Under the pieces are notes generated by a model. That model saw nothing but the letters and a program-made list of their open reading frames with translations, was not told where the DNA came from and searched no databases. Position numbers and translations under genes: made by a program. Below are positions 51,426 to 59,546 of a DNA stretch of 64,000 bases, piece after piece. Position 1 is the first letter of the stretch. Each line of letters begins with the position of its first letter. Location of the stretch: NCBI RefSeq assembly GCF_014230315.1, contig NZ_JACLAW010000001.1:372001-436000 (forward strand), read 5' to 3'. The DNA is from Novosphingobium flavum (GTDB taxonomy: Bacteria; Pseudomonadota; Alphaproteobacteria; Sphingomonadales; Sphingomonadaceae).

Positions 51426-52328
51426 GTGCAACTCAACCGGACTGATCTTGCTGACTTCAGCTACTTCCTTGCGATCGCGCGGCATCGCAGCTTTCGCCGC
51501 GCGGGGCTTGAAGTCGGTGTCAGCGCCTCGGCGCTGAGTCATTCGCTAAAAGGCCTAGAAGCCCGTCTCGGGGTGCGCCTGCTCAATCGCACCAGCCGCA
51601 GCGTTACGCTGACCGCGGCCGGAGAGGAGCTTCGCGCGGCGATCTCCGCGCACTTCGATGCAATCGGCACGGCGGTGGACGTGCTGAACCGCTACCGTGA
51701 CGACCCGGCCGGTCGTATCCGGGTGAATGTGCTGGAACATGCGTCCAAGATGTTGCTCGCGCCGGCACTGCCGAGCTTTATCGAGCGCTACCCTCAAATC
51801 GAGCTCGACGTGGTCGTCAGCAACCAAATGGTCGATGTGGTGGAGGCAGGTGCCGACGCCGGGATCCGCTATGGCGGTACTGTGCCCGAAGATATGGTGG
51901 CGCAGCGACTGTCTCCGGACATGCGTTGGGTCGCGACGAGCGCGCCTTCCTATTTTGAGCGATACGGAACCCCACTTCATCCAAATGACCTCCTGTCGCA
52001 CAACTGCCTCCGATTTCGCTTAGGAGATGACAGCCGCTACGCTTGGGAATTCGATCGGCACGACGAGAACGTAGCCGTCGACGTGCCCGGCGCGATCACC
52101 ATTGACAACAGCGCGCTGGCACTGGATCTCGCCCGTCGCGGGGCCGCAATCGCTTATGTGCCGGAGCCGCTGGCATTGCCCTATGTGGAACGCGGTGACC
52201 TGCGGATCGTGCTTGAGGACTGGGCTTCGGACGGCCCGGGTTTTCACATCTATTATCCCGGGCGGCGACAGTTGCCGACGGCGCTTCGCCTGCTAATCGA
52301 TCACATCCGGGCCGCCAACTGGCATTGA
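51426..52328 (+). CDS. LysR-family regulator of the MFS/hydrolase/AKR cluster
   Basis: 300 residues. The winged-helix domain reads FLAIARHRSFRRAGLEVGVS then ASALSHSLKGLEARLGVRLL. The effector domain includes VELD-like segments (IELDVVVSNQMVDVVEAGAD), typical of the CrgA/DmlR subgroup. The start is a GTG at 51426 with a weak ribosome site. It runs in the same direction as the following five-gene cluster, 123 bp upstream of it. Confidence 0.88.
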   Translation: MQLNRTDLADFSYFLAIARHRSFRRAGLEVGVSASALSHSLKGLEARLGVRLLNRTSRSVTLTAAGEELRAAISAHFDAIGTAVDVLNRYRDDPAGRIRVNVLEHASKMLLAPALPSFIERYPQIELDVVVSNQMVDVVEAGADAGIRYGGTVPEDMVAQRLSPDMRWVATSAPSYFERYGTPLHPNDLLSHNCLRFRLGDDSRYAWEFDRHDENVAVDVPGAITIDNSALALDLARRGAAIAYVPEPLALPYVERGDLRIVLEDWASDGPGFHIYYPGRRQLPTALRLLIDHIRAANWH

Positions 52329-52334
52329 TCGATC

Positions 52335-52351
52335 GTTGAGCTTCGCTCAAC
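52335..52351. other. Hairpin between LysR and MFS genes
   Basis: GTTGAGC-TTC-GCTCAAC is a perfect 7-bp inverted repeat 6 bp after the LysR stop. No T-run follows. It could be an operator for the LysR protein, an RNA hairpin limiting read-through, or both. Confidence 0.4.
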
Positions 52352-52451
52352 GGTTCATCAACGCAGCGACGTCTAATTTGTCGCATCGACACGCACCATA
52401 ATCCTTCTTGTTCCGCAATATCCCGGGACAACTGGATGAAGGTGGACTGAA

Positions 52452-53684
52452 ATGGCGACCGGCGCCGATCTCAAAATCACAGTCACGCAGTCGGCGACGC
52501 GTGCGGGCAGCGGCGGCTGGGGAGCCGTGGTGGCCCTTACTCTATGCGTGGCGACGCTGATCGCCTCGGAATTCATGCCGGTGAGTATCCTCACGCCGAT
52601 CGCCACAGACCTGCGACTCACCGAAGGAGCAGCCGGTCAGGCGATTTCGGTGTCAGGCCTGTTCGCGGTCCTGACGAGCCTGACGATCACGCCGCTGACC
52701 CGTGGCCTTGATCGCCGCACGCTTCTCCTTGGTCTGGCTGGGCTGATGCTCGGCTCGGGCGCGATGGTCGCGTTCGCGCCGACCTACGCTGTGCTGATGG
52801 CTGGCCGCGCGCTGCTTGGAGTCGTCATTGGCGGCTTCTGGTCGATGTCGGCGGCGACGGTCATGCGCCTGCTGCCCGAGGACCAGGTGCCTCGTGGACT
52901 GGCGATGCTGAACGGCGGCAATGCGCTGGCGACTACGGTCGCGGCGCCGCTGGGTAGCTTCCTTGGACAGTATATCGGCTGGCGCGGCGCGTTCTTCATC
53001 GTCGTCCCGCTAGCCGCGATCACCTTTGTTTGGCTGTGGCGTAAGCTGCCGCAGTTGCCCTCGCCGCGTGGCGCGCGTGCCGCCAATGCGCTGGCCGTGC
53101 TGTGGCGGCGCGAGGCGCGCGTGGGCATGGGTGCTGTCGCGTTGCTATTTATGGGTCAGTTCGGGCTCTTCACCTATTTGCGGCCGTTCCTTGAAGGGGT
53201 GACGCAGCTCAGCGTGTCTCTGCTGTCGCTGGTGCTGCTGGCCATGGGCGGCGCGGGCCTCATCGGCACCTGGCTGATCGGGCGCGCCGTGGCGCGGAGC
53301 CTGTCCGCCACCTTGATTGTCGCGCCGCTGGTGATGGCGGCCATCGCCATCGGTCTGATCGCGTTCGGCACGATGCCGCTGCCGACTGCCGCGCTGCTCG
53401 CCGGCTGGGGTCTGATCGGGACCGCGCTTCCGGTCGCCTGGTGGACGTGGCTCAGCCGCGCCCTTCCCGACCATGCCGAAGCGGGCGGAGGACTGATGGT
53501 CGCCGTTATCCAGCTGGCGATCACGCTGGGCGCGGCGGGGGGCGGATTGCTGTTCGACGCAGCCGGCCACCGCGCGACCTTCCTTGCGAGCGCAATCCTG
53601 CTGAGCGGCTCGGCTCTGCTGGGGGTGCTCGGCAGCAGCAAAGCCGCACAACAACAGTCCATCAAACATGGAGAAGACAAATGA
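52452..53684 (+). CDS. MFS transporter, AraJ/NepI-like drug or metabolite efflux type
   Basis: This 410-residue protein has 12 membrane segments. The sequence LIASEFMPVSILTPIATDL and the motif PLTRGLDRRTLLLGLAGLM are typical of the DHA1-family exporters (AraJ, NepI, YdhP). It begins the five-gene cluster. Its stop overlaps the start of the hydrolase gene (ATGA). Confidence 0.88.
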   Translation: MATGADLKITVTQSATRAGSGGWGAVVALTLCVATLIASEFMPVSILTPIATDLRLTEGAAGQAISVSGLFAVLTSLTITPLTRGLDRRTLLLGLAGLMLGSGAMVAFAPTYAVLMAGRALLGVVIGGFWSMSAATVMRLLPEDQVPRGLAMLNGGNALATTVAAPLGSFLGQYIGWRGAFFIVVPLAAITFVWLWRKLPQLPSPRGARAANALAVLWRREARVGMGAVALLFMGQFGLFTYLRPFLEGVTQLSVSLLSLVLLAMGGAGLIGTWLIGRAVARSLSATLIVAPLVMAAIAIGLIAFGTMPLPTAALLAGWGLIGTALPVAWWTWLSRALPDHAEAGGGLMVAVIQLAITLGAAGGGLLFDAAGHRATFLASAILLSGSALLGVLGSSKAAQQQSIKHGEDK

Positions 53685-54760
53685 ACATCGAACCGCGAAA
53701 TGACAGCTTAGCCGAATTGAGCCGGCGCGGCATTCTGCAGCTTAGCGGAGCGGCAGTTGCTGCGACAAGCCTGATGGCAATGCCCGCAACTTCGGCCCAT
53801 GCCGCGCAAGACAGCGCCAACTGGGACAAGGTGTTCCCTAAGAGCAACCGCGTAGATCACCGCAAGGTGAGCTTCAAAAATCGCTATGGCATCACGCTGT
53901 CCGGCGATCTCTATCTGCCCAAAGGCCGCGGAGCCGACAGGTTGCCTGCTCTGGCGATCAGCGGTCCCTTCGGCGCGGTGAAGGAACAGTCGTCGGGTCT
54001 CTATGCTCAGACTATGGCGGAGCGCGGTTTCGCGGCGATCGCTTTCGACCCCTCTTACACTGGCGAGAGCGGCGGCGAGCCGCGCAACGTCGCTTCGCCC
54101 GACATCAACACCGAGGATTTCAGCGCCGCGGTCGATTTTCTCGGCCTTCAGCCCTTCGTCGATCGCGAGCGCATCGGCGTGATCGGCATCTGCGGCTGGG
54201 GCGGGATGGCGCTGAACGCCGTCGCCGTGGACAAGCGCGTTAAGGCGGTCGTCGCGGTTACGATGTACGACATGACCCGCGTGATGTCGAAAGGCTATAA
54301 TGACAGCGTCACCCTGGCCGAGCGTACCAAGACGCTGGAGCAGCTGAGCCGGCAGCGCTGGCTGGATGCCGAGCGTGGTGCACCCGCTTATGGGCCACCG
54401 ATGAACGAGCTGAAGGGCGGCGAGGCGCAATTCCTGGTCGACTATCATGGCTATTACAAGACGCCGCGCGGTTTCCACCCGCGATCGGTGAACTCGAACG
54501 CCTCGTGGACGATCACCAACCCGCTGTCGTTCATGAACATGCCGCTGCTCATCTACATCAAGGAGATCGCGCCGCGGCCGATGCTGCTGATTCACGGCGA
54601 GAAGGCGCACTCGCGCTACTTCAGCGAAACCGCATTCGCTGCTGCCGCCGAACCCAAGGAACTCGTGATCATCCCGGGCGCTAACCATGTCGATCTCTAT
54701 GATCGCGCGGACAAGATCCCGTTCGACCGGATCACCGCCTTCTTCAGCAGGAGCCTTTGA
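53681..54760 (+). CDS. Exported alpha/beta hydrolase (dienelactone-hydrolase-like family)
   Basis: 359 residues from the ATG at 53681, coupled to the MFS stop. A Tat-type signal is visible ([20 protein letters not shown]). The alpha/beta hydrolase domain has [10 protein letters not shown], where a cysteine takes the place of the usual nucleophile serine, and a late histidine in GANHVDLYD. Cys-nucleophile members occur in the DLH-like group. A periplasmic hydrolase with unknown substrate is the safest call. Confidence 0.8.
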   Translation: MNIEPRNDSLAELSRRGILQLSGAAVAATSLMAMPATSAHAAQDSANWDKVFPKSNRVDHRKVSFKNRYGITLSGDLYLPKGRGADRLPALAISGPFGAVKEQSSGLYAQTMAERGFAAIAFDPSYTGESGGEPRNVASPDINTEDFSAAVDFLGLQPFVDRERIGVIGICGWGGMALNAVAVDKRVKAVVAVTMYDMTRVMSKGYNDSVTLAERTKTLEQLSRQRWLDAERGAPAYGPPMNELKGGEAQFLVDYHGYYKTPRGFHPRSVNSNASWTITNPLSFMNMPLLIYIKEIAPRPMLLIHGEKAHSRYFSETAFAAAAEPKELVIIPGANHVDLYDRADKIPFDRITAFFSRSL

Positions 54761-54762
54761 CC

Positions 54763-55287
54763 GTGAACCTCAAAGTCATTCTGGCCGCTGCGGCGCTGTC
54801 GAGCGTTGTGTTGTCGAGTGCGGCCGACGCGCAGGCGCAGCGGACTTCATCACGAAAAGGAGCACCAAGCATGCAGATCGATCGCAAATCGGACATGAAG
54901 CCTGTCGATGGCCCGGCGGAGAATTTTACCGGCAAGGCCACCATAACCGGCCAGTTCCAGCGGCCCGAACCGTCCCGCGTGGGTGGGGCGATCGTGCATT
55001 TCGAACCCGGAGCGCGCACCGCCTGGCATACGCACCCGGCGGGACAAACGCTGATCGTCACGGAGGGCGTCGGCTGGACGCAGATCGAGGGCGGAGCGAA
55101 GCTGGAATTTCACGCAGGCGACATCCTTTGGTGCCCGGCAGAGCACAAGCATTGGCATGGCGCCACACCGCACGAGGCCATGACCCACATCGCCATCCAG
55201 GAATCGGTGAACGGCACGCCCGTCACCTGGCTAGAGAAAGTGACCGACGAGCAATATCTCGCCCCGCTTGGTGAGCCGAAGGAGTGA
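54763..55287 (+). CDS. Cupin-domain protein with two possible starts
   Basis: The GTG at 54763 has AGGAG 9 bases upstream and opens a signal peptide ([21 protein letters not shown]). An internal ATG at 54871 has an even stronger ribosome site (AAAAGGAG, 8-base spacing) and would give a 138-residue cytoplasmic cupin. The single cupin shows [13 protein letters not shown] and [13 protein letters not shown], with the usual His ligands, so metal binding is likely. Such small cupins often accompany AKR and hydrolase genes in bacterial redox clusters. Enzymatic activity is not known. Confidence 0.82.
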   Translation: MNLKVILAAAALSSVVLSSAADAQAQRTSSRKGAPSMQIDRKSDMKPVDGPAENFTGKATITGQFQRPEPSRVGGAIVHFEPGARTAWHTHPAGQTLIVTEGVGWTQIEGGAKLEFHAGDILWCPAEHKHWHGATPHEAMTHIAIQESVNGTPVTWLEKVTDEQYLAPLGEPKE

Positions 55288-55291
55288 ACGC

Positions 55292-56176
55292 ATGATCCTC
55301 GAAGAGACCTTCACGCTGGCCAATGGCGTCGCCATTCCCAAGCTTGGCCTCGGCACTTGGCGGATCGACGATGACGCGGTCGGGCAGGTCGTGCGAAACG
55401 CGATCGGCATCGGCTATCGCCACATCGATACTGCCCAGGCCTATGGCAACGAGCGCGGCGTCGGTGAGGCAGTGCGAGCCAGCGGAGTCGCACGCGATGC
55501 GCTGTTCGTCACCACCAAGCTCGCCGCCGAATGCAAGAGCTTCGTCGAGGCGCGCGAGCGGATCGACGGATCGTTGAAGACACTCGGGCTCGACCATATC
55601 GACCTCATGCTGATTCACAGCCCGCAGCCCTGGGCCGAGTTTCGCGAGGGCGAGCACTTTTTCGAGGGCAATCTCGAGGCGTGGCGCGCGCTCGAGGATG
55701 CCCATCAGGCAGGCAAGCTCCGCGCGATCGGCGTCTCAAATTTCGAGGCGGCGGATATCGACAATCTGATCGAGCACGGCAGCATCGCACCGGTGGTCAA
55801 CCAGATCCTAGCCCATGTCGGCAACACGCCGTTCGACCTCATCGACTATAGCCGCAGCAAGGGCCTACTGGTCGAGGCATACTCACCGGTCGCCCACGGC
55901 GCTGCGTTAAAGAACGGCATGCTGATCGCGCTTGCCGACAAATACGGCGTCGGTATCGCGCAGCTCTGCATTCGCTACTGCCTGCAGCTTGGCCTGCTGC
56001 CGTTGCCCAAGTCGAGCAGCGCCGAACATATCCGCGAAAACGCCGCGATCGACTTCGCCATTTCCGATGAGGACATGGCCGCGCTGCGAGAAGCCCATGA
56101 TCGCACCGATTATGGCGACGCGGGGGCATTCCCGGTATTTTGCAAGAAGCGGCAGGTTGTCGGGGCGGACAACTGA
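55292..56176 (+). CDS. Aldo/keto reductase (2,5-diketo-gluconate reductase-like)
   Basis: 294 residues from the ATG at 55292, after GAAGGAG. The tetrad is complete: Asp/Tyr in HIDTAQAYGNE, Lys in FVTTKL, His in LMLIHSPQPW. The C-terminal cofactor motif PLPKSSSAEHIREN indicates NADP(H). The sequence is of the DkgA/B-like group. It follows the cupin gene by 4 bp and precedes the cyclophilin-like gene by 2 bp. Confidence 0.9.
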   Translation: MILEETFTLANGVAIPKLGLGTWRIDDDAVGQVVRNAIGIGYRHIDTAQAYGNERGVGEAVRASGVARDALFVTTKLAAECKSFVEARERIDGSLKTLGLDHIDLMLIHSPQPWAEFREGEHFFEGNLEAWRALEDAHQAGKLRAIGVSNFEAADIDNLIEHGSIAPVVNQILAHVGNTPFDLIDYSRSKGLLVEAYSPVAHGAALKNGMLIALADKYGVGIAQLCIRYCLQLGLLPLPKSSSAEHIRENAAIDFAISDEDMAALREAHDRTDYGDAGAFPVFCKKRQVVGADN

Positions 56177-56178
56177 CG

Positions 56179-56679
56179 ATGATACTGCGTCTCGCCCGGT
56201 TCGCGTCAGCTGCCTTGTTGTTGAGCACGGCAGCATGCAGTCATGCCGAGCCGGGCGAGACCAGGGCGTCCAATGAGCGTTCGACCGCCGTCGGATCGGC
56301 GGAGAGGGTACCAAATGTGACCAGCATCGACATTGTCTCGGGCTCGCGCCGATGGACCGCGAACATCGAGGATAGCCCTTCCGCGCGCGACTTCCTCGTC
56401 CAGCTTCCCTTGACGCTGGCCCTCAACGATTACGCCGGGAACGAGAAAATCGCGGACCTTCCGCGTCCCTTGTCGCGGGAGGGTGCGCCGGATGCGATTA
56501 CACCCCGGGCCGGCGATCTGGCGTTCTATGCGCCATGGGGCAATCTCGCCGTCTTCTATCGCGACGGACATCACTCGCCGGGACTGATCCGCCTTGGCCG
56601 GCTACAGGGCGATGTGGCGGAATTCGGCGGCAAAGAGCCGTTTCCCGTCACCATCCGTCAAGCCGAACGCTCTGAATGA
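56179..56679 (+). CDS. Cyclophilin-like fold lipoprotein
   Basis: 166 residues from the ATG at 56179, with a lipoprotein signal (LLLSTAACS, lipidation at the Cys). The mature part has the pattern of the cyclophilin-like domain: FLVQLPLTLALNDYAGNEKI, AGDLAFYAPWGNLAVFY and LIRLGRL. These proteins resemble cyclophilins but usually lack the isomerase active site; their function is unknown. It ends the five-gene cluster. Confidence 0.85.
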   Translation: MILRLARFASAALLLSTAACSHAEPGETRASNERSTAVGSAERVPNVTSIDIVSGSRRWTANIEDSPSARDFLVQLPLTLALNDYAGNEKIADLPRPLSREGAPDAITPRAGDLAFYAPWGNLAVFYRDGHHSPGLIRLGRLQGDVAEFGGKEPFPVTIRQAERSE

Positions 56680-57079
56680 ATGCTGCTTGGGCGCGCGCTA
56701 ACGCGGTATACGCTCGGCAGCTATCAGTCGACTGTGATTGATGCAGGAACTGAAGAGTTTGGTCGATACTGGCCATGAGAGACCTGCCGGATCGAACGGC
56801 AGCTGTCTCGCTTTGGGTGCCCAGAAGCCGCCAGTCTGCACTCGACCCCCATCTTTGTCTTTCCTCGGTTGATGTCCGACGCTTCACGAATGGCCGGTTT
56901 AATCCGAAACTGGTCATTTACCGCCGCGGTCGCGAACGGCGGCAAAGTCCCAAAGCTTGTCACTCTGGCGCGCCGCGAGCGACGAGATCCAACGACCGGT
57001 TACATGGCCCTGATCCGGCACCGTGAATGTCGGCAATGTCAGCGGGTGCGGTCTATGCCGGTCTGATGACCTCTGCTAA
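56680..57079. other. Intergenic segment without an intact gene
   Basis: No protein-like frame is seen. The part at 56890-56950 (GGTTTAATCCGAAACTGGTC, CCGCGGTCGCGAACGGCGGC) resembles the decayed motifs of other gaps. The SRAP gene remnant follows at once. Confidence 0.45.
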
Positions 57080-57247
57080 AGTGCAGTCGCCCCGGTGCAC
57101 AGCCGGATGCCGGTGCTGTGCCATGAGGACAAGTACGACCAGTGGCTTAGCTGTCCGATTGAGGACCTCCTGGCCTTCCAGAGCCTCCTGTTTCCACCCG
57201 AGTTGATGGCGATCGAGCGAACCAGCGAGCTTTGGAACAGGGGATAG
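57080..57247 (+). pseudogene. C-terminal remnant of an SRAP (YedK/HMCES-like) gene
   Basis: The frame reads APVHSRMPVLCHEDKYDQWL and ends LFPPELMAIERTSELW, NRG, stop. The HSRMPVL block and the following YDQWL are hallmarks of the C-terminal half of SOS response-associated peptidases, which trap abasic sites in single-stranded DNA. The N-terminal catalytic Cys part is absent upstream, so the gene is truncated. Intact SRAP genes are about 220 codons; only about 55 remain. SRAP genes are frequent on mobile elements. Confidence 0.65.
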
Positions 57248-57357
57248 GATTGATCGGCCAGCCTCACCCGCCAGACCACCCGGCGTAGACCCACGAGGAG
57301 GACGATATCGGACCTGGTACGTCTCGAGACTTCCGACGCGGAAGGCGTCTCATCGAC

Positions 57358-58128
57358 TTGCCCGAGCCGGCGTTGATCGCACACGTGATCGACAACTGGC
57401 CCGGGCTCTACGAACTGCTCGACTTCGTGGTCACCCCGGCGATCGGTGATCCAAGCGAGCGCGGGAAGTGGGACTTCTTCTTCGCCTGTAACGTCCCGCG
57501 GGAATACTTTGGCCTGCGCCCGGGATGCCAGCCTGGCGACATCGATGTCCTTGTTGTTCCGGTCCGCGACGGCAAGCTCGTCGCAGAACGGGCAGCGGCG
57601 GTCGAAGTGAAGCGACTGGCGCTCAAGGGACCCAACTGGACCAAGAGCGTCGATCGTTACGGGATCCGACAGGCGACTGGTCTGCTCGCTGCTGGATTTC
57701 CGTATGTCGGACTGCTCCACATCGTCGTCAGTCTCGACGGGCCGGAGGAGTTTCATCGGCCGATCACCTATGCGCGTATCGTCGATCCACTCACCGGCCG
57801 TTACGAGGTGTTGGGCGAAGGGCAGGAAGATCTAACCAGCTTCTTCGCCGCAGAGCGGCAGTACCGCCGCCTCTTTGCCCAGGAGATCGACGAACGGATC
57901 GGCATCAACTGCGTTGCCATCGCCGAGACAGAGAAACTCGGCGAACCGGAATGGGCATACACAACCTTCACACCTGGGCGCAGGGCAATCAGAAATCCTC
58001 GAGCCAGCAAACTGCTCATCGAAAACATCCAGACTCTTACTGAGTTCTGGCAGGAAACGTCGCAATTGCGCACGGCAGACCAGCGCAAACTGACTCGACG
58101 TGACAAGTACTATTCGCGCGTCGATTGA
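57358..58128 (+). CDS. PD-(D/E)XK nuclease-like protein
   Basis: 256 residues from the TTG at 57358. The core GDIDVLVVPVRDGKLVAERA plus AVEVKRL gives Asp61/Asp63 and Glu83-Val-Lys85, the spacing of a PD-(D/E)XK nuclease site. The rest matches no family I recognise. No ATG or GTG exists between the in-frame stop at 57286 and this TTG. Yet a perfect GAGGAGG (57295-57301) is followed 5 bases later by ATC at 57307 in frame, so translation may start at a rare AUC or the original start was mutated. It neighbours a toxin-antitoxin pair. Confidence 0.65.
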   Translation: MPEPALIAHVIDNWPGLYELLDFVVTPAIGDPSERGKWDFFFACNVPREYFGLRPGCQPGDIDVLVVPVRDGKLVAERAAAVEVKRLALKGPNWTKSVDRYGIRQATGLLAAGFPYVGLLHIVVSLDGPEEFHRPITYARIVDPLTGRYEVLGEGQEDLTSFFAAERQYRRLFAQEIDERIGINCVAIAETEKLGEPEWAYTTFTPGRRAIRNPRASKLLIENIQTLTEFWQETSQLRTADQRKLTRRDKYYSRVD

Positions 58129-58362
58129 GATCAGGAGGATCGAGATTTGCCGGAACATCGGAAGGTCTCGAAATTATAGCACCTATGCCTCCCTGCTGGG
58201 CGGCGGGACGATGGCCTTAGGCCTGCTGAACGAACGTCCGGTTCGAGGGCACCTCACTTCATCTGCGAATGACCGACATGTCGAAGGACGGGCGACACTG
58301 TATCAGACCCGCTCGACGTTCAGGGGGATCTGCGGGCTAGCTACAAACGCGACTCATCCCTT

Positions 58363-58400
58363 TTCAAGTGAATGATGGTGAGCTATATATTTCACATGAA
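58363..58400. promoter_or_regulatory. Inverted repeat around the promoter of the toxin-antitoxin operon
   Basis: TTCAAGTGAAT (58363-58373) and ATTTCACATGAA (58389-58400) form an imperfect inverted repeat around a TATATA-containing stretch, just before the antitoxin start at 58412. Xre-type antitoxins usually repress their own operon through such repeats. The preceding 230 bp (58129-58362) show no gene. Confidence 0.5.
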
Positions 58401-58411
58401 GGGCGGATATC

Positions 58412-58786
58412 ATGAACGCATTCGCGAAGCCTACGCCTGATCGCAGCGTTGTGCTGTCAACCGCGGTCACGCGCGTTGCCGACCTATGGGGTCTCAGCAA
58501 CACGAAGCTCGGCGCCGTTCTGGGGTTGTCTGGACCGACGATCTCGCGTCTGAAGCGGGGCGAAACCAAGCTCGATGTCGCGAGCAAATCCTTCGAAGCA
58601 GGCCAGTTTTTGGTCCGGCTATTTCGTAGCCTGGATGCCCTGTTGGGCAGCGATGACGACGCTGCCCGGCAGTGGCTCCAGACGCTGAACCTTGATTTGG
58701 GTGCCAGGCCGATCGAAGCGATTGAGACAATGCGTGGGTTGATTGCAGTTTGTGATTATGTGGACTTCTACCGCGCTCGCGTCTGA
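58412..58786 (+). CDS. Xre/MbcA/ParS-type antitoxin (DUF2384)
   Basis: The 124-residue protein has a helix-turn-helix region (LWGLSNTKLGAVLGLSGPTI) and a C-terminal toxin-binding domain of the DUF2384 kind: FLVRLFRSLDALLGSDDDAA, then WLQTLNLDLGARPIEAIETM and RGLIAVCDYVDFYRARV. It neutralises the RES toxin encoded next. The genes overlap by 29 bp, in the usual antitoxin-first order. Confidence 0.88.
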   Translation: MNAFAKPTPDRSVVLSTAVTRVADLWGLSNTKLGAVLGLSGPTISRLKRGETKLDVASKSFEAGQFLVRLFRSLDALLGSDDDAARQWLQTLNLDLGARPIEAIETMRGLIAVCDYVDFYRARV

Positions 58787-59489
58787 GCACCGACATTACG
58801 CTGGAGAAGTCTGGCGCGTCGTTGAAGCTCAGCACCGTATCTCGACCAACCGGCTGTCCATCAACCGGGATGAGCAGTCATTGTTGGAGGAGCTGATCGA
58901 GGAGATCAAACCTCGCCTTCCTGCGTCGGCGCATCATCTCGACTACTTGCTCGCCGCTCCGTTTCGTTACGGCCATGCCGGGGCCAGCCGCTTCCGCAAA
59001 AGCGGCGAGTTGCCCGGCATTTTCTACTCCGCCGAGACTGAAGAAACCGCTCTTGCCGAGGCTGCATATTGGCGTCTGCGGTTCCTTTCGCGTTCGCCGG
59101 GATTTCGTCCGCCGACCACTACTACGGAACACAGCAGCTTTCGAGTGGCCATCCGCTCGGAACGAGCTTTGGATTTGACCCTGCCGCCGTTCGATGAGCA
59201 CGAGAAGGAGTGGACCGATCCGGTTGATTACACAGTATGTCAGCAACTGGCCGCCGAAGCTCGAATCGCCGGCACCGAGATACTCCGGACGAGGTCGGTC
59301 CGCGATGCGGCCGGCGGTTGCAATGTGGTGATACTGGATCCGGCTGCCTTCGTGGAACGTACACATCGGCTGGGTCGAACCTGGCACTTCCGATTCCAGG
59401 ACGGCCGGCTCCTTGCCTTGGCGGCATTCCCTTCGCCTGACCAACTGGAATTCACCGCGGCAGGCTTCGGCCTCGACGAAGAGCGTTGA
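58758..59489 (+). CDS. RES-domain toxin
   Basis: About 243 residues from the ATG at 58758; an in-frame TTG at 58743 is also possible. RES residues are visible: an N-terminal arginine region (GEVWRVVEAQHRISTNRL), GIFYSAETEETALAEAAYWR with Tyr and Glu, and a late Ser/Asn region. RES toxins degrade NAD+ and arrest growth. At about 243 residues it is longer than the minimal RES toxins (about 150-180), like the longer family branch. It is coupled to the upstream antitoxin. Confidence 0.85.
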   Translation: MWTSTALASEHRHYAGEVWRVVEAQHRISTNRLSINRDEQSLLEELIEEIKPRLPASAHHLDYLLAAPFRYGHAGASRFRKSGELPGIFYSAETEETALAEAAYWRLRFLSRSPGFRPPTTTTEHSSFRVAIRSERALDLTLPPFDEHEKEWTDPVDYTVCQQLAAEARIAGTEILRTRSVRDAAGGCNVVILDPAAFVERTHRLGRTWHFRFQDGRLLALAAFPSPDQLEFTAAGFGLDEER

Positions 59490-59546
59490 GAATCCTTCGG
59501 CTGTTCGACGCGGCCTGCTATTGCTTGCCGGTCGAGCTGTCTTCCC

